Shown: positions 1-14,100 of the stretch, piece after piece | Layout: every line of letters starts with the position of its first letter | How positions within the stretch are numbered: the first letter of the stretch is position 1 | Origin: Opisthocomus hoazin | Lineage: Eukaryota > Chordata > Aves > Opisthocomiformes > Opisthocomidae | NCBI RefSeq assembly: GCF_030867145.1 | Contig: NC_134428.1 | Location: forward strand, 21,059,537-21,123,536 | DNA length: 64,000 nt | Reading direction: 5' to 3' | Program-made: the position numbers and the translations under genes | Notes under the pieces: generated by a model | The model's database searches: none | What the model was told of the DNA's origin: nothing | The model's input: only the letters and a program-made list of their open reading frames with translations

Positions 1-2210
1 AAGCAAGCAGAGCCATGAAGTCAGAGGAAGAAAAGGTGTCAGAAAATACCAGGTCAATGGGACAAGGCAACAGGGGGACTCCAGCATGAAGAGGAGTCCT
101 TCCAAAGGCTGTGTGTGACCAGCTCCAAGCGATGGCATGGGACTGGGGTGGTGCCACGTGCATCTGGGCTTGGGTGAAGCTCTGCCTCGTGCGAGGGAGG
201 AAGCCTGACAGGTCAGCAAGCTAAAACCACTCAGACTCATCCTTCCCAAGACACATCACCCGATACTGGTCCTCTGAACTGTGGTTTCCTGATGCAGCTG
301 TTTGATAAATATTTATCTCTGCTCTATTGCAAAGCAATTAGGACAGCCTCAGAAGTGGGTTTACTCAAGAGGCACCACAAAAATAAGACAATTTGGATAA
401 TGAATGTATCTATTTATTTTCCATTCTTAAGGACTCTCCTGAAAACTCCTGCGGAAGCAGGCATTTCCCAAAGCGTTGTGTATATGTCCAGTGCCGTGCA
501 AAATTTAAAATTCACATCTCTCTTCTCAGTCACCTCATACTGGTTTTACGCCTCTGGTCCACCCACTGAAGCTGCCAGCTTGTACCAGCACAAGGGAGAG
601 CTGGGTGGATTTCTATCAGGCCACTGGCTGCAATTCGGGAGGCTTGTCCTTTACTGTCCACATGTACTATCATCTTCAGCCAGAGAAGGGAGGGCCTTCT
701 CCTGGTGCAGGCTGTCGGGTATCAGTTGTAGGTAAACACCTAGTAGCAGTAATTAGGCTGCGAGGGCTTAGTTTTCACTGCAGAATAAAGGTGTGGTCTT
801 GCCCTAGGGTAAGGGTCCAGGGTTTCATAGAAGGTGCTTGGTCATGGAGAAGACAGTGGAGTCTTCAGTTCAAGCTGTGAGCTCATGAGAGAGTTGGATT
901 TCAGCTTTCTACTTTAAACTGGCTTTTAGCTTTCTACTTTTCACTTTGCGCCGGACAGAGAAGGCTCTGGGGCTGTTCCCATGTTGCAAACCCATACGTA
1001 AGGGGAGGGCGCAGGCAGGTTACACTAACCACTGCGGGGTTAGCTCAGGAGTCAAGCCCCAATTTCCTGCTCATGCCTATGAGGAGATCGATCTCATTCC
1101 AGCCCCAGGTCACCTCCACTGGGTTGCGCCACGGTGTTCCTCAGGTCTAGCTGTGGTCCTGGTGTCAAAGGCAGCTGAATTGCACCCATTCCTAGGTCTC
1201 AGCCCCGATGGCCTTTTCCTGGAGGAGGTGTGGAGGGACCGAAGGGTTTGCACATCCTTCATGGAAAACTTGAGGGTGCTGCTTGGAAAAAAAGGAGCCC
1301 TTTTTATGGACTTGTAGCACCAACCAAGCAAATCCACCACGTGTCGTGGCCAGAAGATTAACTGGAGCCCATCCCTGGGACTGTGACAAAGGGAAAGAAA
1401 AGGTTTCTTTGTTGGATTTGGGAAGAGGCAGTCCCTGCACTCTTCTTTATGGGATTGCCGCTTCTTGCATTGCTTTCTTCCTCCATTCCTCGACACAAGC
1501 CTCACCGGCATTCAGGGCCATCCCACCCCCTCCCCAGCACCCATCACCATCTGCTCACCACAACCCCACACAGCCCGGCCCTGATCCCTCGTCCACTGCA
1601 GCTCCACAACCCTTTGTGCCATTTTATCCCCTCGGCCATAACTCCGACGCTTGCCCCTCGCTCCCTCCTCCTTGCCCAGAAAGGCGAGAGGTGGGGAAGG
1701 GAAAGGTTTCCCCAGCTCTGTGCAGAAATGTTCAAGTGTGTCAAAAGACAAAGCCTGTCCCCTTTGCAACCCACCAGCTGCTGCTGCCACAAAAGCGGGG
1801 AGAGGAGGGGGGCCGGGAGCGTGGGGGGCACTTTGTGACCCGAAAGGGAAAACCTTGAGAAAAGAACAGAATAAATATCCCCTCCTTCCGCCCCTTCTTA
1901 ACAAGAGGGGACAGAATTAAACACTTTTGTTAAGTGAGGGGCTGTCCCCCACACCAGTTAACACGGCTCCTGCGCCCTGTCCTGGCGTCGGACTTTAACT
2001 CACTCTCTGTCGTGTCTTTCTCTCCACGGGCAGAAAATTCAATTAGTCTCGAGCAAATGCCTTCCTAAAGGACACAGAAGATGAAAATAAAGAGGAGAAA
2101 TCTGCTTTCATCCTGTACAGAAAGAGGCTTTGGGGGGGAAATACAGATTAGGGAGATAAAGAGACAGGTTTAAGGCTTTCAAAAGGGTTTCTCTCTCCCT
2201 CGCTTTCTCT
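1..2210. other. Non-coding flank, no gene seen
   Basis: The open frames here are short, overlap on both strands and match no family I recognise. A pyrimidine-rich stretch leads into the CTTTT microsatellite at its right edge. I see no convincing splice-bounded exon. Confidence 0.6.
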
Positions 2211-2360
2211 CTTTTCTTTTCTTTTCTTTTCTTTTCTTTTCTTTTCTTTTCTTTTCTTTTCTTTTCTTTTCTTTTCTTTTCTTTTCTTTTCTTTTCTTTT
2301 CTTTTCTTTTCTTTTCTTTTCTTTTCTTTTCTTTTCTTTTCTTTTCTTTTCTTTTCTTTT
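2211..2360. repeat. (CTTTT)30 pentanucleotide microsatellite
   Basis: Thirty uninterrupted copies of CTTTT (150 bp) are flanked by impure pyrimidine sequence from about 2190 to 2450. The minus strand reads GAAAA and gives an artificial Lys/Glu/Arg-rich open frame. The lack of interruptions suggests a recently expanding, probably length-variable locus. Confidence 0.97.
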
Positions 2361-5066
2361 TTCTTTTCGTTTACTTTCTTTTTCTTCCTTTTTTCTTCTC
2401 TCCCTCCTCTCTTTCACTCCCTCTTTCTTGCTCTTCCTCTCCTGCAGCCATCTGATGACCAAAGCCTGTTCCCACACACCCCACTGCTGAATCTATCCAA
2501 ACCCCTATGTAAGCGGAGCTGGTTTTGTCTTGCTATGAGTAAGACTCCAAACCATCCCCAGGTTTTTGCCTGTTTATACAGCTCCTCCATCCAGGTACAC
2601 AACGATCCCCCACTGCCAGGGAAAGGGAACAGCTGATACTGGGAACAATTCCCTGCTGGGACACTCCTCCTGCAAACCACCAGGCATGGGGATTTCTGTT
2701 GGAGCCCTGGCAATTAGTGGCCACTGGAAACCAGAGGAAACGTTGCCAGTGGCTCAGTGGTGGGGACCAGCTCCCTGTGTGTGCAGGGCTCGGGCACTGC
2801 CTGCCGGGCACCGCCTGCCGGGCACCGCACCCAGGGGCACGGAAGGGCTGGGTCCCTCCTCCACGGGGCACTCGTTGGCTTATCGCACACGGTAAGAGAG
2901 GCGAGCATTTCCTGGCGATCACGCTTCCTGCCTCTCGATTGCAGATGCTGGTGTCTAATCACCACTTCCTCCCCTGCCTCGCGCCCTGCGCCGGGGCTCG
3001 GAGCTCCCTTGCAGCCCGGGGCAGGTTGGCATCGTCCCATCCTCCAGGTTCACCTCCCACAACTGGTTTTCCCCGTGTTGTTTACCTCCTCTGCTGCCAA
3101 CAAGTTCATCTTCCTATGCTGGGCTGGTGCTTGGATGCCAACGCTCTGGAGCGAGGGCTGGTGCCTCATATTGCTGCCTGCCAGAGATAAGAGCTAATCT
3201 CTGTTTTATGGTCGTGAACACAACTTGCAGATCAGAGTCTCTGTGCGGAAATCAGGACCGTACAAACACTCACAGGAGGAGGGAGGGGGCTGGCAGCACA
3301 TCCCTTTTATTGATGCTGTTTGTTGTTTTCTTGTGGGCCTGTCACTAAAAAGTACTGGGCTTCATTAGCACGGAGGTACAGCTCCAGAAAGCGCTGGGTG
3401 AGAGGGACCAAACACATTGGTGGGGCGGAAGACTCCTTTATGAGGCTGGGCATGGGGAGATTGCCCATGAGCTTTCCCTGAACAAAGCCCTCTTGAAGGT
3501 ATGAGGAGGAGAAGAAGGGAAAAAGGACTGTACCAAATGGTAACCTGATTTCACACCAAAATAGCTCACAACAGCTCTATACCAAGATTTTAAGGATTTT
3601 ATAGCATCTCTCAAGGTCAAAGATTGGGAGGAAAAGACACTCCAGAAACAATGTAAGAATTGCCTGGAAGGGATAAAATCTGGCTGTCCTTCCTTCCAGT
3701 ACCAGCCACTGCTGTCTCTTCAGGTGCACTCAACATCTGGCAGGGGACTTCGAGTTTTTAGCCTGAATCCTTCTCCCCCAGTGTCTCTGTCTTGCAAGCT
3801 CCCTGCCACACAAGCGATGGAAATGCTTGGCTCTTTCCACTGGCACTGGCTCCGTTGCCCGGACCACAGGGGATGATGGACTGGACCATTTTCAGGTTGC
3901 TTTTGGAGATGAATGTGTAGCTGTGGCCTCCCAACATTTTCTGGTAGGCAGGAGGATGAGCCAAGTCTCTGAAGTGCCAAAGGACAAGACCACACGGGAT
4001 GGAGTGAGGAGATGACAGAGTCACAAAGCAAAAGGGTGGAAGAAGAGGAAAAAGTAGGAAAAAAGACAAACTACAGAATCAGAGGGAGAAAGTCAGCTTG
4101 GAGACAGGGGTTTGTGTCTTGGCTTCTCCCTACGTGCAGGTCACCCCAGTCTCGTCTCGCTCTGGCTGAAAGCTGGAGAGGAACTGGTGAAAGAGCTGTG
4201 CAAAAACAGTATGGCAGCTCTCGCAACGCCTGCAGAGCCCGGCAGCTGCAGCGCTGGTTAATCAGTTACTTGTTCATAGCCTCAAGCTCCTGTGAGCTGC
4301 TTTCATCTCCGAGCCAAAGGAAAGGACGGATCATTCTTCAGCAGCTTCCTCTCCAACATCTGGGCTCCGCGAGAGCCGGCTCTGCCTTGCCAGGAGCAGC
4401 ACAGCGACTGCAGCCTCCCTGGGCATGGGATGCTCCCACTGTCCAGCACTGTGGATGCATTTGAGGGGTCTGCTTGATCCTGGGCATGGTCTTGGTACCA
4501 CCAACAGCTGTCACTCTGGCCTTGATTCAAGCTGTGGGTCTCTCCAACATGGACAACCCAGTGCGATCCAGCCTCCTGCCCCCCTGCTGAGGTCTGAGGC
4601 CATGCAATACCCAAGATTTAAATAGTCTAAAGAGAGGGGATGGCAGACACTACCTCATGCCAAGTCCCTCGTGGCCATCCATGTGGTCATCATGACCTCC
4701 TTCACCATTGCCCTGCACTCTGGTTCTCCTGAGGTCCTTGTCTTCCCTCCCTTTAAATAACACTTTTTTTCCTTCTCTGGTGTGCTACCAGGCTCCACGC
4801 TCCCAGGAAAAATTCCCACTCCTGTTCCCCTCATGGTCTGATGAGACAAAGCAGAAAAAAAATGGTCAGAGGGAAGAAGAAAGGAGCTGGTTTTGAAATG
4901 AATAGAGGCTGCTGGTCAGGCTGCCACTGAACAGACAAAGGCTTTCCAGCGTGTAACTGCTTGTCTATGCAGGGAAATTAATTGGAACAGCTTTTCCAAA
5001 TTAGCTGCATCTGATGATGATAAAAATAATAAAAACAAATAGTGGATTAAGTTAAATTAGGAAAAA

Positions 5067-5130
5067 GCAGCTTTATTCTGGAATAGGCGTGTCCACATTC
5101 CAGCATATTTTATTCCACAATAGCAGCTTT
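5067..5130. mobile_element. Possible fossil DNA-transposon fragment
   Basis: The sequence contains two related modules, TTATTCTGGAATA and TTTATTCCACAATA, around GTGTCCACATTCC, each next to a GCAGCTTT motif. Such 'TTATTCTGGAATAA ... GTGTCCACA' modules resemble, from memory, old non-autonomous DNA transposons of turtles and archosaurs. No clear terminal repeats or target duplication are visible, so the family is uncertain. Confidence 0.3.
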
Positions 5131-8100
5131 GCTCTGCTCCTCTGTGCCGACAAGCCCTGACACTGGCCCCGTGCACGCTCCCACTCCTCCTCTGCAGGGC
5201 AATCCTGCCTGCTTGCTCTCCCCTCCTGCTGCCAGAGGCTCCTCCAGACATTTTCCTTCAGGCTGCCATTTTCCAGCACTTCTCCCTGCCTGAAAGTCCT
5301 CTGGGAACCCAGCCCAGGCTGTCTTGTGGACTTTGGTGTTTCTCATCCCAGCAAAAGCTGCCCCCAGCCCTTCCCAAGCGTGCGTGTGTCCCTGCTCTCC
5401 TGCTGCCCCTGCCCCCTGAAACAGCCTCCCAGCCAAATTCAGCATCATTCCCGCTCTGAAAATTCATTTGGGTCCCTCTCTTAGCACCCAGTCCTTTCTG
5501 CTTTGCCTGCAGCCCTGGAAGCTGGTTCCTCTGTTGCAGAGGCAGCTTGTCTGCCTTCAGCTTAGCTCGTAGATGACATTTGCGCACACATACAAAAATC
5601 CTGGGTTTGTTTTGGATGGGGAAAGATGAGAATTTGGCACATACAACTAAATAGTGACCTCTCTGACCACGCTACATTCGCAGAGCCTGGTTGCTGGATC
5701 CCATTTCATTGCTGCCAATTCCATGGGCTCGGTCTCCAGTGGAGTGAGCAGGAGTGACTCCACTGACCGCATGGAGCTACAACAGCTTGTATCAGATGAG
5801 GATCTTGCCCTTTCTCTTAGAAGAAAGACATAATTTTAATTATCTTGACATGTTTATCACTGTGAGCCCAGGCCCGTTATCTCCACGGGTTCGTTCTCAA
5901 ATGTACAGAGCCGCCAGAACATAATTGTCTTCTATTAAAATCCCAGTTGAGGTATTCCTGCAGCTGCACTTTGTGTCAAAGGATAAAAAATGTGCAGAGT
6001 GACTTTCCTTGCGTTGTTAGCCAGGAGTAGCTGTTGTGTGCTGCGAGCCATTGCCTACACAATGGGGCTTCAGCGATTACAGCTAATTTATGGGTCTGCA
6101 TGTGTTTGCCCTGTCAAACCTTCTTGCAGGGAGGGTTTAAAGCCATTAAAAAAATGGTTTTTGTTAGTTTCCCTCAAAGTGGCTTCACTGCATGGACTGA
6201 AATGTAAAAGCTACTGGTTTGCTGTGCGTTGTGTTGACCCTAGGTCTCTCCTGACCCAGCACAGCAAAGCTGGGACACATCCCGGGGGGCTGGCTGTGCC
6301 CTGCGAGAAGGGCAGCATCGCTGTTGCCCCTCTTTCAGCCATGGGAGCATGTGCAGTTTAATGAGCTGCCCATCATCGCTCAAACCCAGCAACCCCATCT
6401 CCCTCTCCAATGCGCCCATAGCAAGACCCTACTGCCTCCTCTTCTTCTTTGATTCTCATTTCATACCACAAAGGTGGTGAGTTTTTTTCCACTGGAATTG
6501 CCTGTGTGTGTTTGGAAAAGACTTTAAACATCTGTCTTGTTGTCTGATGAGTTACCCGCCTGATCCTGCAGCCATCTCTCTCTTAGACTGATCGCAGCCC
6601 TTGCCCCAGCAACCTCATCCCTGTGGATTTCCTTCTCCCCATTTGAACAGCTGGATAGTTTGGATCAGACAGAGTAAGTTCTTGGTGAATCGTTATTTGT
6701 ATCTATTTGCTACACAAAAGAGCTCAGGCATCCTAGGCATGGGCTCCTTGACCAATGCACAGAAATGATGCTCTCTCTCCCAGCAAGTTTTATGATTGAA
6801 GGACAAAGCACAAGATAACTGGGGCTCGTCGAGGAGTCCCAGACCACAGTGTCAGCCAACCTTAAAATAGTCCCAGCATCAGCAGCAGGGCTAAAAATAA
6901 GTCTAGTGAGGTTTATTTTCATTATTATTCTGCCAGAATATGCCTTCTCCAACTCAGGGCCTCAAGCCAACCCTGCTCCTTAAGCTGTCAGGAGCAGCTT
7001 TCCCTCCTTCTCCCCTTCCTCATCCCTGTGCTGCCATCCCCATCCCCTCGGGGAACCCCACTCGCAGCCTCCCGCCAGCCCCGGGGGACCCACAGGTTGC
7101 AGTAGCAGATGGCAGCCGCGGGGCCGGTGACCTGTTAAACCGCCACCGGTCACTGCCTGCGAGCCCCCGCCAGCCCCGGGCTCTGTGTTTATTTTTTTAA
7201 CACGGCCGAAAAGGCTGATCCTCGCCGGCCCTGCTCGGCTGGCAGCCTTCATCCCGCCGATGCTCGTGCTTTCCCACCCGGATCACACTGTCAATCCCCA
7301 GGGCCAGGAGCGTGCTTTCACCGGACAGCAGTTATCTCTGCATATTTCTGCCAGTCTATATAGCGCAATGCAGGGCTGCCAAGGCAGAAGCCAGTCAAAC
7401 CCAGCTCTAGCGACATGGGAAGGAATAAAGCAGCAATAACCCATCCCAGATAATAGCTCTGCTCCTCGGCAAGCCTGGGACGGCATCCCATCGAGGTGGC
7501 TTTGTCCCCTCCATACCTGCACTCAGTCATTTAGGGCAACATGGGCATCTGTTACTGCCCCGCGTTGGTCCATGGGGACCCATCTTGGCCTCCCTGTCCA
7601 GCGCTGGCGGATGAGGGACCCTCGCTCAGGCAGGCGGGCTACCAGCAAATGGCACAGTGAAAAGGAATGGTGACAACGAGAAAGAGCCCATGGTCACAGG
7701 GACTGTGCAGGACCAAAAAAGCACACTGTGATGTGTAATTACCAGGAGAAGGTTGAGGAAACAACTACTGTAAGTGGGATATGAGAAGGTACACTGTGTC
7801 AAACAATTTTATTATTCTTACAACAATAAGGAGACACAAATCTCCGGGTTCAGGTTGCAAATTTAATTATCTCCTTTGCTCCCCTGCCCATCATGCAGCT
7901 GAGCACAGTCACGCAGATGCAGCCTGGGAGCCCTCAAGGGATGCCTGCCTGCTCTGGTGTGGCACGGCCCATATCCTGGGATAAGTGCCCTAGTCCCAGG
8001 CCTAGAAGAGGAGATTCCCTTGGTGCACTTCTGTCTCATGTGCCTTTCAGTTCAGTGTTAATGTAAGTTATAAGCGGCAGCACTGCAAGTCTCACTAAGC

Positions 8101-11100
8101 ACACTATGGTGCAAGGCGCAGTACAGAGCTTCTCTGCCAAAAAACCATTTAGAGTTTATAAACAGCAGGCAAAAGGCAGAGAGAAAACTAAGGCATGGAG
8201 CAGGGACATGACATGCCCAAGTCCACTTGGCAAGGAGCTCGGTATCAGTTCAATTCACTCTCTGCTGCACTGACAAACCCTACGGCAGCACAGAAGCCAA
8301 GCTCAGCCCCACTCGCATTGTCAGGGGCGACGGTCGGAAGGAGTGTGGGGGATGCTGTGTGGAGCAACCCTGCCAGCCCGAGGGCTTGACCCACAGCTGA
8401 CGCAAAGCGTGGCACCGTGCGAGGGGAAGCCTTCAAGGAGCGAAACTGTTTTCCTGTTGGAGCAGAATTGCTTTCATAGCTGCACCCCAGCACATCCCTG
8501 TCTCTCTGTCCTTTGCTTAATTAACTCCAGAGCTTGTATGGTTTTCTCTTTTATTTTAAGGCGGGGGGGTGGCGGGGAGAGAAAGAAAAGCAGAAAAGAA
8601 TGCAATTTTTGAAAACGTCCCCCACCTCTGCGGGGTAGCACGGGTCTGCAGCCCCACGGATGGCTTCTTCCGCTGCCCACCCCCGCAGGACACCGGCGCT
8701 GGCCCAGCTCCCCCGCACACAGATGTGGGCTTCCCTCGGGCCCTCGGTGCCGTGCTGGGAAAGGCCAAATCTGCCACAGTCCTTTCACAGCTCTGTCGAG
8801 AATGTGTGTTCCCCCCCGACTGGGGCATCCCCCGCACCTCACAACATCCCCGCAGCGGCAGCCCCAAGGGGGTGGGAAGCGCTTCGTCCCCCGCTCCATC
8901 TTTCCTCGGTAGGAAGGATCCCGGGTAAATAAACAGCAGCTGCTCGTGAACTGGATCCGATGGCGTTTTCCCATTCTCTGGCTGGCTCCGTGATTGCATC
9001 CAGGTGCGGGGAGCCGAGGCGGGAGGCTGAGCGCTGAGATGCTGGGACAGATTTGGCATCGTTCTGCTCGAACAGCATTGGCTGCGATGGGATGACTCCG
9101 GGCTGACCCTCAGTACGTACAGTGAAAGACAAGACCCTGCAGGGCGAGAGTGACCGTGCCTCGAACCCGCGGGCTGTCCGCAGCAGGGAGGCAGTTCTGG
9201 GGAGCCGATGAGGCTGCTCACCATCCCAGTGCCATCTCCTCCCATCAACCCAGCTCTGGCACCGCACTCCTCTGGAGGTGGTCCCCATCACATCAGGCTG
9301 TGCCAAAACCAGTGGTGGCCCTCAGGCTCTGTGGAAAGTTGGTTTGAGACACAGGAAACCAAACGCAGTTTCACTTTGGATTGGTGGTTTTTTTTTAAAT
9401 GCTAAGTTAGACCTACAGTTGTGAAAGCAACCCAAGCTCAAAGGTCTTTGTGGTCTGGTCTCCATCTCTGCCTGGGGAGCTCCCAGGGGAGTCTGGATGC
9501 TGCCCCTGGTGCGGGTGGCATCGCTGGTACCCTGGCAGCACCCCGGAGCAGCAGGGATGCTGACTGAAATGAGGAGAGAAAAGGTTAGCCGTAGCTCGCC
9601 CTGAGTGTGGCAGCTCTGTGGGGTGAAAGTGCAAAGCTGTGTTTTCGCTCAGCGGGGCGGGAGCTCAGTCACAGGTGAAAGGAGTCAGGGTGGCCCGGGA
9701 GAAATGCGTCCCACGGCTGCACCCGATGCCACCTCCTCTCCCGACACCCACTCACTTCCAGCCTTGGTCATGCCGCCTCCTTCAGCAGGGACTTTCCTAG
9801 CTGCCATGCCAGCGTTCTTGCCGGACCCCAGCGAAACCCAACGTGTCCCCACACCCGCCATCCTCCCGCCATCCGGGGGACACTTTGCCGCCTGCGCTCT
9901 TCGCCACCCTGGCAATGGCACGGTGCTGTTCGGCAATGAATCACCATCTGGCACGGACAGCATCCCTCTCCATACCACACCTGCCACGCTTTGGTTCGCC
10001 CTTCCCCTGGACAAGTTTTTCCCCCTCCCTTTGAGAGCGGCTCTTTTCAGCTTCCCATGAAAGGAGCCTGTTCTCCCCGTGATGGATTGCACCTGATTTC
10101 AATATCAATGAGGGCCTCGGCTCTGCCTGCAGCAGCCCCCAGCAGCCTGCTTAACCGAGGTTTGTTAACAGGGCTGCCCTCCTCCTCCCTTCCCTCTCCT
10201 TCTCCTCCTTGTCTGCACTGAAGAGCTGAGGCCGTGGCCGATCCCATCCTCGGGAATGGATTCTCCTGCCAGCCGATGGGTGCGTGGTGCACGGGGCAGC
10301 GGAGGCAGGGATGGCCTCGCAGCGGGGTTTGCCGAGGGCTGTGGGATCGGAGAAGGGTGGTTAGCGCGGGGCCTCCACCGCTGAGCATCTCCCCCGAGGA
10401 GCTTGGTGTTGCCATGGTGCCTGCTCTCCCTCTGCTGATTTAAAAAAAAAAATGAAAGAGGAGAAAAAAGATGATCCTTTCTTTTCTCCCAGCCTTTTAT
10501 CTCCCCCTCTAAGGCTGTTGCTTTGAGTGCTGTGTCGAAAGCATCCATTGCTAAAGGAGCCAGAGGGTGCCATAAATTCAGGCTGCCCTGAGCGATGCCT
10601 TTTGCCCCCCACCCCATCCAATGAGGCACCTTTGTTGTTCACACTGGCTGTGATTTATGGCCTCCAAGCCAGGGCTGTTCCCAGGAGCGCTGTCCCCCTT
10701 GTCCCCAAGCTGGCGGACGAGCCACTGAGAAGGCACTGGGTGCGTTTTGGCAGTGCAATACCTGCCCCGAAAATAGCTGCATTGCTACATGCCGAACCCA
10801 GCCTGAACAGATGCCCACTGCTCCACATCTTGCGTGTCTCGCGGGGATCAGAGCTGTGATGACAGCCCCCTGCTAACCAGCTTTTTAAAGCTATCCTGTG
10901 TTTCGGAGATCCTCGGCTCGGTTCCCATCACGTCGGCCAAACGGGTGTCAGCTTCCCAGCGAGGTGCAGCGTGGCAGGCAGCTAGATGAGGCTGCGAACG
11001 GGCTCCTAACTGCCAAGCTGCAGTTCACTGCGAGCATCTTACCAGTTTCTTCAGCAATAAAAATCCCCGGCTATACTGATATCTTGCCCGAGAGAGCAGA

Positions 11101-14100
11101 AAGGGCAGAAACTCTATTGATACCAACCTCCTGCACTAAGAAAGTGAAACCATCCTAGAAAAACACATCCTTCCAAGCCGTCCTGGCAGCTGTGTGCAAT
11201 CAAATCAGAGCCAAGATGAAGAGACTGGAAAGTCCCATGGAAAAGGTGAAGAAGAGTGATGCGAATTACCCAGCCAGCTCTGTCTGGCCCATCTGCCTGC
11301 ACCCTGCAGGGACCTTAAAACCACACATGTGTTTCTGAGGATCTTACAGCAACACTGAGCCAGAGCTAGCATCTTGTTCCCCCCTCTTCTCTCTCCTCCC
11401 CAGGGTTTAGTTAAGCTTCGTGTCGTGGAGAAGAGGAAAAGGAAAACAGAAGGAGAGGGGAAGCAAAGCAAACTGTAAAAACAGTGAAGGGCTCCTAATG
11501 CCCCAGGGAGCTCGGGAATGGGAATGAGGGTCTAAATTTTGCAACAAGAAAAATAAACCGTCCTGATGAGCTGGAGAGGTGAGTCCCTCTAGATGAGGTC
11601 ATGAAGATGTGAAAGTTCGGAGCAGTCAGAAGGCTCATTCTCCTCTGCAGTCCTCCAGCTTTATTCCTTCAGGGCCCAGGCTTGTGTCTCCCATGTCCTT
11701 GGCTGAGTTTTGGATTTCTGTGGTGGTTTCTGTGCTAATGTTGCTCCCAGGGGCACAGGCAAGATCCTGCGGTAGTGCCAGTGTAGCCCCTGTGGACTCT
11801 GTTGCCGGGATAGCGGCACAACTATCGTGCACCGGCCCTCACTGGGACCTGGCTGGTAGAATTTGACATAAATCCCCTGCCTGTTGCCCTGTTTTTCTTT
11901 ATTAACTTGCCTCTGTTGTCACACATGACACAAAGTGACAGCACAGTTGATCCTGTTGCCTCCAAGCCCCATAGTGACACCCCATGACAGTACCCTACGT
12001 GACGAGGGCACGGCTCGACCTTCTGCTGTGGTGCACCTTCACTGCAGTCCCCGTGGCTGCAGCGGTGGTGGCCGTTCAGGCTTGGCTCTCGCCCTGCTGA
12101 CCCCAGCTGAGATGAGTTTTCCACTTCTCCCTGGCACACACAGTGACAGCGGCTGCGAGGGCACAGGGACTGGTCTTTCATATTGCTCATCCCTCCTGCT
12201 CTCGACTGATGAAGACAAGCCTTTGATCACGGACTTCTCTCCCTGGAGCAGGAGAAGGCTTTTGCTGTTTTTTCGTTGAGATTCACTTTCAAAGCTGGAG
12301 CTGAGCAAACAGCTGGGGAGGTGCCAGAGCTCCTATTTTGGAGACCCGGTCTCTGGCGGAGCCGCAGGTCTTTTGGCAGGGAGGCGAGCAGCTGCGCAAC
12401 AAGACGTTGCATCACGGAGGTGGATGTAGGTGCGGCCCCCATGGCGGGCTGTTCATGCCTTGGGGCTACTCTTTACTGCGGTGTCTGACAGACGCTGGCA
12501 GGTAAGGGCTGGCCGGCAGGATCAGCGCTGTCTGAAACACAAATGCACACCAGAAAAAGGTGCCGGGAGGCAGGGATGGGTAAGCACGCTGGAGTCTTCT
12601 TGACAGCTGGATTTCCTGCGCCTCTGCCAGCTGCCTGCTGCAGGTCTCTCCCCAGTCCCTGTGCAGCTCCTGGGGCTGCTGCTTCCCTGGAGATGAGGAG
12701 TTGGAGAAACTCGGGGTGCAGCGAGGGGTCTGCAAACCTGCCGCCACGCGGGTGGCTTTCCTGATGGATTCCCATTGGTATTCCTCACCAGGGAGGGTCT
12801 GCAGGGGTGCAGGGCCTCGGAGCAGAGCAGAGCAGAGCAACTTCAGCCCGCAACTAGGGACTGGATGTGATGGAAATACTTCAACAGGTCTCCAGTAGGA
12901 AGGTAAAACTCTTTCCAAGCCCAGCTCCTTGGGCAGGTTGTCCCAGGGCCCCGCCGGAGACTGTCTCGGGAGCTAACCTTGCACAGGTGAGAGATGTAAA
13001 TGCCTTCTGCACTGGCTCCGCTGCCTCCCGCCAAGCTGCAATCCACAAGACAGAAGTAACTGGGATCACACGAGCCGTATCTCCGTGGGTTTTCCAAGTG
13101 AAGTCCTGGGAAGACTAAATAGGGTTGATCTCTCCCCTTTCTTCTCTGGAAATTCCCTGTGCGTATGGGTTTTTCCATCCAGCCTGCACATTGTATCAAG
13201 GAATCTGGTTTCAGCAGCTCCTGCCCTCCCGGTCCATCCCTTGTGGGAAGCGTGAGCACAGCCTGTATGATGATGACGCCAGGTTGCACCACGTGCCCAT
13301 CGAGTAATTTTGGCAAGTTCTGGAAGTGAGTAAAACCAAGAAATAAATGTAGGACTGACACATATAGAGACATCCGTAATATTTTCCCAGGCAGCTTTGT
13401 GGCATGCAAGGCATTAGCGTTGTGGTTAATTAAACTGTGGGCTCCATAGCAACCGGGCAGGAATAGGGGGAATTACATATTTACTTTCACTTATAGTGGC
13501 AGCCTTCATCCTGACATTAAATGGGAACCAGCTCCTCTCCCCGCGCACACGGCTGCTCCGGGGCAGCTTCTGCAGTGGGAGAGGGAAGAAAAGGCTGCTT
13601 GTTTCTTGAGATGCCCTTTACTATTCAAGCTCCTTCTACATGGTTTTATTCAGCTGCATCTTACACCAGGCATCAAACAAGCCCCAGACTATTATGTGCT
13701 GAAAGCTTTCCCCATGGAGAAAGCTGCTTGGATCTGCCTTGTGTTTTCCAGTCCATCTCCCCAGTGAGACATACGGACAAGCTAAAACAGGCAGATTTCG
13801 ACACGCTCGAGAAAGAGGACGGTGGAGGATCTGCCAGGCGCAGAAGGGCTGCCTCCCCTCGCTTCCCCGCCCTTCCCAGTGGAAATCGGGAAGGTCGCTG
13901 CTTTCCCAGATCCCGGCGTGGGGGTTTTCTTCCCCACAGGCACCCACCAGCACTGATATGAAGGACCCAGTCCCTGGCAAGGGAGGGGGAAATCTCCCCG
14001 CTGATGGAGGGGTGGGGAGGTGATAGGGAGCTGCACGACGGGGCTCCAAGCAAGGGTGGGGACTTTGCTGCTAATATGAGCTGAAGGGTGATAGGCGAGG

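Noticed and set aside
2148-2477. Lys/Glu/Arg-rich minus-strand frame
   Set aside because: It is a translation of the GAAAA microsatellite.
8556-9248. 230-codon minus-strand frame
   Set aside because: No recognisable domain, and competing long frames lie on the other strand.
11693-11866. Short frame starting MSLAEFWISVVVSVLMLLPG, like a signal peptide
   Set aside because: It stops after 57 codons with no donor or following exon seen. Hydrophobic starts of this size occur by chance.
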